Assembly (NCBI RefSeq): GCF_013114835.1
Contig: NZ_JAAVLW010000006.1
Span: 1-64,000 of the forward strand
Source of the DNA: Bradyrhizobium archetypum
Lineage (GTDB): Bacteria; Pseudomonadota; Alphaproteobacteria; Rhizobiales; Xanthobacteraceae
DNA: 64,000 nucleotides
Direction of reading: 5' to 3'
Shown one piece after another: positions 35,120 through 42,839 of the stretch. A model generated the notes under the pieces. It saw only the letters and a list, made by a program, of their open reading frames with translations, did not search any database and was not told the DNA's origin. Position 1 is the first letter of the stretch, and the number at the start of each line of letters is the position of its first letter. The position numbers were made by a program, and so were the translations under genes.

Positions 35120-36616
35120 CTAGGCCGTCTTGATCCAGACCGCCTTGACGTTGAGGTATTCCTCGACGTGCTGCTTGCCGGACTCGCGGCCATAACCGCT
35201 CATCTTGTAGCCGCCGAACGGCACGGCCGGATCCATCGCCTGATAGCAGTTGACCCAGACCGAGCCGGCGCGCAGCGCCTTCGCGACCTGGTGCGCCTTG
35301 CTGACATTGGTGGTCCAGACCCCGCTGCCCAGGCCGAACGTCGTTGCATTGGCGCGCTTGACCAGCTCGTCGGTATCCTCAAAGGAAATCGCCGAGATCA
35401 CCGGGCCGAAGATTTCCTCCTGCGCGATCCGCATATTGTCCTGCACATTGGCGAACACCGTCGGCTGCACGAAGAAGCCTTTCGACAGTGCGCCTTCGGT
35501 CAGGCGGCCACCGCCGGCCACCGCCTTGGCGCCTTCCTTCTGGCCGATGTCGAGATAGCCGGTGACGCGCTCAAGCTGATCCTTCGACACCAGCGGCCCG
35601 ATCTGCGTATTCGGATCAATCCCGTTGCCGACCTGCAGCTTTTTGCCGAATTCGGCGACGCGGCCGACAAATTCGTCATATACCTTCCGCTCGACAAACA
35701 GCCGCGTGCCTGCGCTGCAGATCTGGCCGGAATTGGCGAACACCGCCATCGCGGCGCCCGGTACCGCCTCATCGAGATCGGCGTCGGCGAACACGATGTC
35801 GGGCGACTTGCCGCCAAGTTCGAGCGACACGCGCTTGAGGTTGCCGGCGGAGGCGCGAATGATCGACTGCCCCGTGACATGCGAGCCGGTAAAGGCGACC
35901 TTGTCGACATCAGGGTGCGAAGCGAGCGCGGCGCCGGCGGTCTCGCCATAGCCGGGGACGACGTTGACGACGCCGGGCGGAACGCCGGCTTCCATGCAGA
36001 GCTCGGCGAGCCGCAGCGAGGTCAGCGGTGCCTCCTCGGCGGGTTTCAAGACCACGGTGCAGCCGGTGGCGATCGCAGGCCCGATCTTCCAGACGGTGGC
36101 CGCAAGCGGTCCATTCCAGGGGATGATCGCGCCGACTACGCCGACGGGCTCTTTCAGCGTGTAGGAGAAGATCTCGCCGGGCAGCGAGTTCTCGATGGTC
36201 TCGCCGTGCAGCGCCGTCGCCTGCCCGGCGTAATAGCGCAGCATGCCGAGCACGCGCAGCTTGTTGCCACGGGTGCGGCTGATCGGCGCGCCCATGTCGA
36301 GGGTGTCGAGTTGCGAGAGCTCCTCGAAATTCTTCTCGACGAGATCGGCGAGCTTCAGGAGCAGCCCCTGCCGCTCATACGGCTTGACCTTGCTCCACGG
36401 CCCCTCGAAGGCACGGCGGGCCGCCGCCACGGCGCGGTTGATGTCCTCTGCGTCACCTTCGGCAACGGTCGCCAATAGCTCGCCGGTCGCCGGGTTGTGG
36501 GTCTCGAATCGCTTGCCGGAGGCAGCGTCGATCCACTGGCCGTCGATCAACATCTTCTTGTAGGAGCCATCTGCGTAAGGATGGCGCGTGATCGGAATTG
36601 CCTGCGTGACAGCCAT
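35120..36616 (-). CDS. NAD(P)-dependent aldehyde dehydrogenase
   Basis: A 498-residue ALDH-superfamily enzyme. Asn168 (PWNG), Glu266 (LELGGKSP) and catalytic Cys300 (GQICSAGTR) are all in place. FTGSHVTGQ and YGRESGKQHVEEYLNVKAVW complete the family pattern. It oxidises an aldehyde to a carboxylate; betaine-aldehyde or aromatic aldehydes are typical of close relatives, and the exact substrate is unknown. It diverges from an SDR across a palindrome, which suggests joint alcohol-aldehyde oxidation. Confidence 0.95.
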   Translation of the reverse strand: MAVTQAIPITRHPYADGSYKKMLIDGQWIDAASGKRFETHNPATGELLATVAEGDAEDINRAVAAARRAFEGPWSKVKPYERQGLLLKLADLVEKNFEELSQLDTLDMGAPISRTRGNKLRVLGMLRYYAGQATALHGETIENSLPGEIFSYTLKEPVGVVGAIIPWNGPLAATVWKIGPAIATGCTVVLKPAEEAPLTSLRLAELCMEAGVPPGVVNVVPGYGETAGAALASHPDVDKVAFTGSHVTGQSIIRASAGNLKRVSLELGGKSPDIVFADADLDEAVPGAAMAVFANSGQICSAGTRLFVERKVYDEFVGRVAEFGKKLQVGNGIDPNTQIGPLVSKDQLERVTGYLDIGQKEGAKAVAGGGRLTEGALSKGFFVQPTVFANVQDNMRIAQEEIFGPVISAISFEDTDELVKRANATTFGLGSGVWTTNVSKAHQVAKALRAGSVWVNCYQAMDPAVPFGGYKMSGYGRESGKQHVEEYLNVKAVWIKTA

Positions 36617-36651
36617 GTTTGCACTCCCTTGAAGCTCTGAATCCTGACGGA

Positions 36652-36675
36652 CGTTATATCTATCAGTCTATAACG
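36652..36675. promoter_or_regulatory. Perfect palindrome between ALDH and SDR genes (candidate operator)
   Basis: CGTTATA and TATAACG form a perfect inverted repeat with a 10-base spacer. It lies 35 bases upstream of the aldehyde dehydrogenase start and about 130 bases upstream of the SDR. A regulator controlling both genes could bind it. The AT-rich arms could also hold a -10 box. Confidence 0.5.
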
Positions 36676-36810
36676 CTGACGTGAAATCGTAATGCAGCCG
36701 AACGCTCGTAGAAAGCGGCCGGTGCGAAGACCTCCCATGCCGGTTCGTACGTGGTAGTCTAGGATTATCAGGCTGCGAATACACACCTCATATCTGCCCG
36801 GAGAATGACG

Positions 36811-37662
36811 ATGCCCCATCCTGCGATGTCGCCAAATCATGTTGCCGTGATCACCGGGGGCGCCTCCGGCATCGGCCTTGCTGCCGCGATGCGTTTCGCC
36901 GGCCTTGGCATGAGAGTCTGCATTGCCGATTTGGGTGCCGAGCGGCTCACGGATGCCGCTGCCAAACTGGCATCTGTCGCGAAGGGCGGCGCCGCCGATA
37001 TCATGACCGCATCCGTCGACGTCAGCCGCTTCGAGGACGTCGCGGGACTGGAAGCTGCGGTGCAAAAACGGTTCGGCGGCACCGATATCCTGATGAACAA
37101 TGCCGGCATCGGGCCCGACAGCAACAGTTTTGGCCCGCTGGAAAACTGGCAGCGCATTCTCGCCGTCAATTTATGGGGCGTCATTCACGGCACGCAGGCC
37201 TTCGTGCCTCACATGGTCGAACGCGGGCGCCCCGGTCTCGTGATCAATACCGGCTCCAAGCAGGGCATCACGACGCCGCCGGGCAATCCCGCCTATAACG
37301 TCTCAAAGGCCGGCGTGAAAGCGCAGACGGAGGCGCTGCAGCATGAGCTACGGAACCTGCCGGGCTGCAAGATCAGCGCCCATCTGATGATTCCCGGTCA
37401 CGTCTTCACGCCGCTGACCGCGCGTGGCCGCACCGAGAAGCCGCCCGGCGCCTGGACGCCGGAACAAACCGTCGACTTCATGATCGCGCGCATCGAGGCC
37501 GGCGATTTCTACATCCTCTGCCCTGATAATGACGTGCCGCGGCAACTCGACGAAAAGCGCATGCTGTGGGCGATCGGCGACGTCGTGGAGAACCGTCCCG
37601 CGCTGTCGCGCTGGCATTCGGATTATGCGGAGGCGTTTGCGAGGTTCGTGAAGGGAGAGTAG
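36811..37662 (+). CDS. SDR-family oxidoreductase
   Basis: A 283-residue SDR (or 285 if the in-frame ATG at 36805 is used; CGGAGA fits both). ITGGASGIG near the N-terminus binds the cofactor, NNAGIG follows, and the active-site pair is in NPAYNVSKAG. It is longer than the classical 250, with an extra C-terminal region ending FARFVKGE. The divergent aldehyde dehydrogenase suggests an alcohol-to-acid pathway. A degraded copy of its last 16 codons occurs at 41094-41141. Confidence 0.9.
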   Translation: MPHPAMSPNHVAVITGGASGIGLAAAMRFAGLGMRVCIADLGAERLTDAAAKLASVAKGGAADIMTASVDVSRFEDVAGLEAAVQKRFGGTDILMNNAGIGPDSNSFGPLENWQRILAVNLWGVIHGTQAFVPHMVERGRPGLVINTGSKQGITTPPGNPAYNVSKAGVKAQTEALQHELRNLPGCKISAHLMIPGHVFTPLTARGRTEKPPGAWTPEQTVDFMIARIEAGDFYILCPDNDVPRQLDEKRMLWAIGDVVENRPALSRWHSDYAEAFARFVKGE

Positions 37663-37819
37663 CTAGGGCGTGGACATAAATCGAGGTTTATGAGTTCGGC
37701 TCGACCCACGTCCGCTATTCGGCAAATTGCAGATTCAAATCGGACGCTGCCTCAAGTCCGAAAGGGCCAGGACCCGACATGCCGCTTAGGCCAACGCAGC
37801 GGCAAGACTCTGCAACGGC

Positions 37820-37850
37820 CCCGCTCGGCTTGACCGCAGCGGGGCTGGTC
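37820..37850 (+). terminator. GC-rich hairpin downstream of SDR gene
   Basis: GCCCCGCT and AGCGGGGC can form an 8-bp stem about 160 bases after the SDR stop. There is no T run. It may be a terminator for the SDR or part of a repeat. Confidence 0.25.
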
Positions 37851-37943
37851 TAGAGTTGGTCTATGCAGTGGTGACAAGGAGGTTCGGTTTCCAGACACGA
37901 ACGTTAATGGATACCGTGCCTCGCAAATCAGAGTTGGTACACT

Positions 37944-38408
37944 TCACTGCGTTTTCTTGCGGGGATCGTCAGCCGGGTCGATGTAGTCGATGCCTCCTGG
38001 GCCGACGAACTGAACTTGGATGATCGCCTCCTCGTTTCCCGTCCAAACATAGTGAGCGTGCTTTGCCGGCAGCGCGTGCAAGGCGCCTGTCTTGATCACT
38101 TCGCCTTTCGTAGTGTCAAATTTTTCGCCCATGCCAAAGCCGACGCTACCGCTGATCACGGTGACGGTCTCGGCATAGGGATGAGTGTGCGGCGGAACTT
38201 TATAGTTGGGCGGAAATTTGACGCGCTGGACCACCACGCTGCCAGCTTTCGTTGGATCGCCCACGAGGACCGCGGTTTGGCCACCCTTCGGAATGTTCGG
38301 ATTGTCCTTCCATGTCAGCGCATCTGGTTTGACCATGGTCACGGCATCTTGCGCCAGTGCCGAACCCGCCAGTCCGATCAAGGCTGCCAACGTCAGAAGC
38401 TTTTTCAT
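37944..38408 (-). CDS. Secreted cupin-domain protein
   Basis: A 154-residue protein with a signal peptide (MKKLLTLAALIGLAGSALAQ). A single cupin follows, with the metal-type HTHPYAETVTVISG block and HYVWTGNEEAIIQVQFVGPGG. AAGGAGA lies before the ATG. Many small periplasmic cupins of this type have no assigned function; dioxygenase or isomerase roles are possible. Confidence 0.87.
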   Translation of the reverse strand: MKKLLTLAALIGLAGSALAQDAVTMVKPDALTWKDNPNIPKGGQTAVLVGDPTKAGSVVVQRVKFPPNYKVPPHTHPYAETVTVISGSVGFGMGEKFDTTKGEVIKTGALHALPAKHAHYVWTGNEEAIIQVQFVGPGGIDYIDPADDPRKKTQ

Positions 38409-38973
38409 GAGGTTCTCCTTACGATTGTTACTCCATTTTCAGAGTGCTATTGCGACCGCTTCGGCTCACTGTTCTGAAGGAACGTCGGCAGGCCTCACCA
38501 GAGGCGATATTCCTGCGATCTAGGCAAGATCGATGCGGTTGGCATGGATTTGCTTAATTGTTGGGGGCTCAGTCGCCGCCGCAAGGTTCAGCGCGAAGCA
38601 CGCGACGATCGGAAGCCTGATGAGCCCCGCCGAGACAAGCGGTAACGTTTCGCTGCTCAGGCATAACATGGTCGGCCCTCCGATGATGGTTCAGAGGTCC
38701 ACAAAAAATCTGGACAAGTTCTTTCGGGATTAGTTCTTAATCAAGCTATACTTACTTATTTTAGAAGCAATGCCTCGATTGTGACAGGGCGTCTAGAAGC
38801 CTGATCTACGGTCATATTGACGCATAGCCCATCAGCCGGAGTAGTGAGACGTGGCCAGGAACGTCGAGTGAGTATGCGCGCGACCACGTCCGGTCTACCC
38901 CAAGCAGCAGACGCCAAGGCAACCGTCGAGGTCCGACGCGATGGGCCAAATCCGGACCTTCGTAGTTTCAGCG
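38409..38973. other. Gene-poor, relatively AT-rich stretch
   Basis: 565 bases between the cupin gene and a LysR gene. 38700-38800 is clearly richer in A and T than its surroundings and looks like a promoter area, perhaps for the small minus-strand frame at 38520-38669. No other gene is convincing; the 66-residue plus-strand frame at 38533 has no ribosome-binding site. Confidence 0.4.
38520..38669 (-). CDS. Possible small secreted peptide (49 residues)
   Basis: A short frame starting MLCLSSETLPLVSAG, with GGAGGG 8 bases before its ATG. The segment LIRLPIVACFALNLAAA resembles a secretion signal, and the tail is TEPPTIKQIHANRIDLA. No family is recognised. It may be a real small protein, a decayed gene end, or chance. 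Confidence 0.3.
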   Translation of the reverse strand: MLCLSSETLPLVSAGLIRLPIVACFALNLAAATEPPTIKQIHANRIDLA

Positions 38974-39960
38974 TCAGAGCGACGTGCGACGCTTGGCCGT
39001 TAAACGCGTCACCGAATGCGGGCTAATGCAGTTTGTCATGACCTCAAACAGCCAGGCGATCCCAGCATCGGCCATCGCGGCTTGCGAGGTGACGATGCGC
39101 ACCGAGTCGGCTGTCCAGCGAAAAGGCATAGGGCGCGCCACGAGGTGGAAGCGCGTCGCATGCTGCTCGACGAGATGGCGCGGCAACGTTGCGATCAGAT
39201 CGCTTTCGGCGAGCTGCGCCAGCGCCATCATGAAATTCGGTACTGTCAGCGCCACGCGCCGCGAATGTCCCTGTTCGGCGAGCCGGATATCGACGATCCC
39301 CAGCGGATCACCGATGGCCGATACCAGAAGATGCTGCGCTTTCACATAGGAGGTCAAGCTCAGTGCGCGTGCCAGCGGGTGGCCCTTACGCATCGCGACG
39401 ACGAAGTCTTCCTCGAACAGCAGCCGTTCGGCGTAGCGCGACGGCAACGCACCAATTGGCAAGATCGCAAGATCGAGTCTGTGCGAGTCCAGTTCCGCCA
39501 ACGTGTCTTGCCAGACCTGGCTCGTCGCTTTGCCCTGATGTTGCGGCATCAGTTGCAGCAGTCGAATGTCGATCCCCGGCGCGTCTCTCGCCAACCGGGA
39601 AATAAGGGGCGCGAGAAAGACAGCCGCCACGGCATCCGGCGCGCCGATTTTGAACGACCGCCGCGCGGTTCTCGCGTCGAAGGGTCCCGCCGCCGACATG
39701 ATCCCTTCGACGCGCGAAAGAAGATCGGCGATCGGCCCGGCAAGTGCGATGGCACGCTCCGTCGGCTTCACGCCAGTCGAGGTTTTGAAGAACAGCGGAT
39801 CATGAAGCAGACGCCGCAGACGACTGAGGCCGTGGCTTACCGCGGAAGGTGTGAGATTGAGCTTTTCCGCGGCGCGCGCGACGTGGCGCTCCTCGAGCAC
39901 GGTGCTGAACACCACAAGGAGACCAACATCGACGCGCAGGAGCTGAGCCGGATTCAGCAT
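38974..39960 (-). CDS. LysR-family transcriptional regulator
   Basis: A 328-residue LysR protein with an N-terminal winged helix (VFSTVLEERHVARAAEKLNLTPSAVSHGLSRLRRLL, about residues 16-55) and a C-terminal effector domain. LRRLLHDPLFFKTSTGVKPTERA is typical of the NodD/PcpR-like branch. It diverges by 100 bases from a Tat- or Sec-exported NTF2-like protein and overlies a TAGTG...CACTA inverted repeat at its own start. It probably represses itself or activates the neighbour. Confidence 0.92.
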   Translation of the reverse strand: MLNPAQLLRVDVGLLVVFSTVLEERHVARAAEKLNLTPSAVSHGLSRLRRLLHDPLFFKTSTGVKPTERAIALAGPIADLLSRVEGIMSAAGPFDARTARRSFKIGAPDAVAAVFLAPLISRLARDAPGIDIRLLQLMPQHQGKATSQVWQDTLAELDSHRLDLAILPIGALPSRYAERLLFEEDFVVAMRKGHPLARALSLTSYVKAQHLLVSAIGDPLGIVDIRLAEQGHSRRVALTVPNFMMALAQLAESDLIATLPRHLVEQHATRFHLVARPMPFRWTADSVRIVTSQAAMADAGIAWLFEVMTNCISPHSVTRLTAKRRTSL

Positions 39961-39981
39961 AGTGCTGAGATCTTATCACTA
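39960..39981. promoter_or_regulatory. Inverted repeat in LysR/NTF2 divergent region
   Basis: TAGTG and CACTA are separated by 12 bases and begin at the LysR start codon. The half-site spacing suits a LysR dimer, but the match is short and may be chance. Confidence 0.3.
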
Positions 39982-40060
39982 GCTTCATGACGATCAAAGA
40001 GGCATCCAGCATTTCGACCCGTTCAACCAAGGCGGGCTCGTCCAAGACAGGAGACCTCAC

Positions 40061-40627
40061 ATGTCGAAGAACTGCCCAATGCTGCTTGATCCTGCCACAA
40101 GTCCGGCGTTATCGCGCCGTCACGCTCTCTCAGCTATGGCAATCATGCCGCTCGTCGTAGCCGAAGCGGCCACGGCCGACGACGTGATTGCCAGGCTGCT
40201 GGCCCAAACCCAGCAAGCAAACGCGGCGCTGATGCGCGGGGACGCCGAGACCTACCGGAAAATGGTCGCCATCACGGACGACTTCACGCTGATGTCTCCG
40301 TTCGGTGGAGAGCCGTCGAAGGCTTCGCAGTACGCTACTCCCGAAAAATGGGATCGAATGGCGCGGTTCTTCAAGAACGGCACTCACAAGCACGAGGTCG
40401 TCCAATCCTACGGCTCACAAGATATGGTGGTTCTGGCATTGATAGAGCGGGACCAAGTCGAGGTCGGGGGGCTGCCCGCGCAGGAATGGGCGTTGCGCGT
40501 TACGCTCGTCTACCGGCGCGACGGGGCGCAGTGGCGCCTGGTTCATCGTCACGCCGACCCGCTGGCCAACGGCATCAGCCTGCAACAGGCGGCCGCGCTC
40601 GCGCGCGGATTGCCTGCAAGCGAATGA
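40061..40627 (+). CDS. Exported NTF2-like (SnoaL/DUF4440-type) protein
   Basis: A 188-residue protein. A twin-arginine-like leader SRRHALSAMAIMPLVV (around residues 18-33) suggests export. A single NTF2-like domain follows: ADDVIARLLAQTQQANAALMRGDAETYRKMVAITDDFTLMSPFGG, and VTLVYRRDGAQWRLVHRHADP at the end. These folds hold small hydrophobic ligands and can act as isomerases or hydrolases; no catalytic residue is certain here. It is probably controlled by the divergent LysR protein. Confidence 0.82.
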   Translation: MSKNCPMLLDPATSPALSRRHALSAMAIMPLVVAEAATADDVIARLLAQTQQANAALMRGDAETYRKMVAITDDFTLMSPFGGEPSKASQYATPEKWDRMARFFKNGTHKHEVVQSYGSQDMVVLALIERDQVEVGGLPAQEWALRVTLVYRRDGAQWRLVHRHADPLANGISLQQAAALARGLPASE

Positions 40628-41093
40628 TGACGCAAGCCCGCGCTGGTTCGGAGGCGAGCACCATGCAGATGGACTCGGGTCCGGCCAGCGCATATGCGCC
40701 ACACGACGCGGCCCTGCTGGACTACTTCCGCGATCACACGTCCGCGACCCTGAGCTGTTATCAGGATGGCGGGCGTGACGATGTGCCGGGCAGTACGGTC
40801 TGCGCGATCAGTGCTGAGGGACTTAAGAGCATCGACCCGAGAGGCGAATGTCGGCTTCGGGTCAATCGCGTCGTTCTCACATATCTGCAGCATGTCCGAT
40901 ATTCGCCTGTATCGGACCTGCAATTCGGCGTGGCGAACACCGAGCCCCAGGGCGACAGGGTGCAAAGATGTCTAAATGCGCAGGCTAGACAAAGCGAAGC
41001 GTGCCGCTACCATCGCTAACGCAGCGTCAGTAAATCTGCCAATCGATCGTGGGCACGTCGCTACGCTCCCTTGCTTGCCCACCCTACAAGCTT

Positions 41094-41141
41094 CATCCGA
41101 ATCTTACGGAGGCGTTCGCGAGGTTTGTGAAGGGAGAATAG
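41094..41141 (+). pseudogene. Remnant of an SDR gene 3' end
   Basis: These 48 bases encode HPNLTEAFARFVKGE followed by TAG. They match the end of the SDR at 36811-37662 (HSDYAEAFARFVKGE, stop TAG) at 40 of 48 bases. No SDR sequence precedes it. It looks like what is left of a paralogous gene, truncated by a repeat that ends just before it. Confidence 0.6.
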
Positions 41142-41147
41142 TCGGTC

Positions 41148-41284
41148 GTCATACCCCGCGAATGCGGGATATCCAGTACGCCGCGGCCTTTCGATTCTCT
41201 CACCGGCGTCTCTGGAATACTGGATTGCCTGCCGGAGCCTGTCATCGGGCGCGCATTCGCGCGACCCGTTGGCGGGCAATGACA
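41148..41284. repeat. GTCATACCCCGCGAATGCGGG repeat
   Basis: A 137-base palindromic element: GTCATACCCCGCGAATGCGG at one end, a central TATCCAGTAC...TACTGGATT inverted pair, and a GGGCGCGCATTCGCGCGACC hairpin at the other end. The last part resembles the repeat at 19464-19516. It is a dispersed non-coding element. Confidence 0.7.
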
Positions 41285-41308
41285 GCTTTGGTTGCGTTCG
41301 CAGGAAGC

Positions 41309-41515
41309 TTACAGCGTTACCTGCCTGTCGCCGCATTGCTTGCAGACATATTTGACGCGGGTCGCGCCCTTTTCGGCCTGGACGCGGTTCGGCGCGCCGC
41401 ATTTGCCGCACACCGCCTCGATCCTGGTGTTGCCCTGCTTGATGACGAGGGCCTTCTTTGCCATCGTCTCGCGGATCAAGCGCTCTGCCTCTTCACGCAT
41501 CGCTTGCTTCGACAT
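41309..41515 (-). CDS. Small zinc-ribbon hypothetical protein
   Basis: A 68-residue protein with two CxxC pairs (CGKCG and CKQCG) separated by 16 residues, as in a zinc ribbon. The basic N-terminal helix (MREEAERLIRETMAKK) and the ribbon suggest nucleic acid binding. No relative with a known function is recognised. It is compact and strongly conserved in its metal sites, so I take it as a real gene. Confidence 0.7.
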   Translation of the reverse strand: MSKQAMREEAERLIRETMAKKALVIKQGNTRIEAVCGKCGAPNRVQAEKGATRVKYVCKQCGDRQVTL

Positions 41516-41624
41516 CGCCCTGCCCTGTCATGAACCGCCACGGGGCGCGGTCTTATCACAGTCAAAACACATTTCGTAGGTCGAGTGCGAAAAATCGTAA
41601 GAACAAAAACTGCGTGACCGAACG

Positions 41625-42839
41625 TCAGACTGTTTCCGGCGTCAGCGACAGCAGGCGCCGCACCAAAGCGAGCGCGGTTTCGGTAGCCGGATCGGCCGAG
41701 ATGACGGGAACCGCGAGCGCGATGACGTCGACCGGATCATGCGAGAGGACAATGAGATGCGTCGCGCTGTTCGCCTTCATCAACGATACGATACGCTCGA
41801 CGGCGGGATCGGACGATGTGAGTCCCCACGGCGCGTCCGCGCGGCGCAGCACCCGCCGCGTTGACAGAAAGTCGCGCAGCAGCGCGGGATCGTAGGCCAG
41901 CAGTTCGCCCTCCCGGCAGCGGCACGCGCTCTCGAAGATCGGATGACGTGCAAGTTCCGATATCAGCGCATCGCGGGTGTTCGCCGGTGACGCCGCGACG
42001 GAATTGAGGACGCCGGGTTCCTGCGCTTCGAAGTGGGCGCGCAGCGCGTCCACCATCAGGCCGATGGTGAGAACGCCCGCGATCGCAATGGCACAAAATC
42101 GCATGACCTGCGCCGCATCGACATCCGGCGCGACGAACGCTGCCGCAATACCGAGCAGAGCCGAACTCGAGAGGCGCAACGCCGCCATCAGGAGCGCCTG
42201 ACGCTGTGTCTCCGCGCCGCCTTCCGCGATCAATATCGCGGTGACGACGAGCAGCGCCCCCAATGCCCCGAGCCTGACCGGGATATCCGGCAGCAGCACC
42301 CGGAAGTCTGTGACGATGAAGGGAATGACGAGAACGGCGCCGAGGGCGAGGCGGGCGATGCTGCGATTCTCCGACGCCATCAGCGTGGCCCGGTCGCGCC
42401 TTGCCAGCAACCAGGCGCAGACGGCAAAGCCGCCGAGCTGGAACAACACAAGCAGGACCGCAGCGGGCATCGCGAGGGTCTCCAACCCTGCAGCGCCGGC
42501 GGGACCGAGCACGATGCCGCCGGCCAGAACCGCGATCTTGGCCGGGCGCGGAGCATGGCGCCGCAGGATGCCTTCGGTGACGATCAAGGCGCCGAGCGGG
42601 ATCAGCGCGGCCGGGACAGCCGACAGGTTATTGAGTACCACGCTGCCGCTCCACCACGCCGTGCCGCGCACCAGGAACAGCGATGCGATAATGCCAAGGG
42701 CGACCAGAAGGCGCCGGGTCAGCGGACCCTTGGGATCGCGCCGGTGCAGCGTGAGCATGGCGACGCCGAGCCCGATCGCGCCACAGAGATTGACGATGGA
42801 ATCGGCGATCATGCCGGATGTCATTTCACCTGGCGTCAT
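41625..42839 (-). CDS. Polytopic membrane protein of unknown function
   Basis: A 404-residue protein with eight or nine predicted transmembrane helices in the first 265 residues and a soluble C-terminal region of about 135 residues (from HFEAQEPGVLNS on). No family motif is recognised. Its ATG overlaps the stop of the upstream gene by 4 bases (ATGA at 42836-42839), so the two are translationally coupled. The layout resembles a membrane sensor or transporter with a cytoplasmic domain, but no kinase, cyclase or phosphatase site is seen. Confidence 0.7.
   Translation of the reverse strand: MTPGEMTSGMIADSIVNLCGAIGLGVAMLTLHRRDPKGPLTRRLLVALGIIASLFLVRGTAWWSGSVVLNNLSAVPAALIPLGALIVTEGILRRHAPRPAKIAVLAGGIVLGPAGAAGLETLAMPAAVLLVLFQLGGFAVCAWLLARRDRATLMASENRSIARLALGAVLVIPFIVTDFRVLLPDIPVRLGALGALLVVTAILIAEGGAETQRQALLMAALRLSSSALLGIAAAFVAPDVDAAQVMRFCAIAIAGVLTIGLMVDALRAHFEAQEPGVLNSVAASPANTRDALISELARHPIFESACRCREGELLAYDPALLRDFLSTRRVLRRADAPWGLTSSDPAVERIVSLMKANSATHLIVLSHDPVDVIALAVPVISADPATETALALVRRLLSLTPETV

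Larger units (their letters stand above)
40628..41308. other. Repeat-filled, gene-poor stretch
   Basis: 681 bases between the NTF2-like gene and a small zinc ribbon. Up to about 41040 no gene or clear repeat is seen. After that come an inverted TGGGCACG...TGCCCACCCTAC repeat (41049-41090), a gene-end remnant (41094-41141) and a 137-base palindromic repeat (41148-41284). Confidence 0.5.

Noticed and set aside
34988..36478. 496-codon plus-strand frame opposite the aldehyde dehydrogenase
   Set aside because: It is antisense to an intact ALDH with all catalytic residues. Its composition (many D, R, H, G) is that of a mirror frame.
40766..40975. Frames in the 40628-41040 gap, including one with NVGFGSIASFSH
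   Set aside because: No ribosome-binding site and no family. Such reads often come from dispersed repeats in these genomes.
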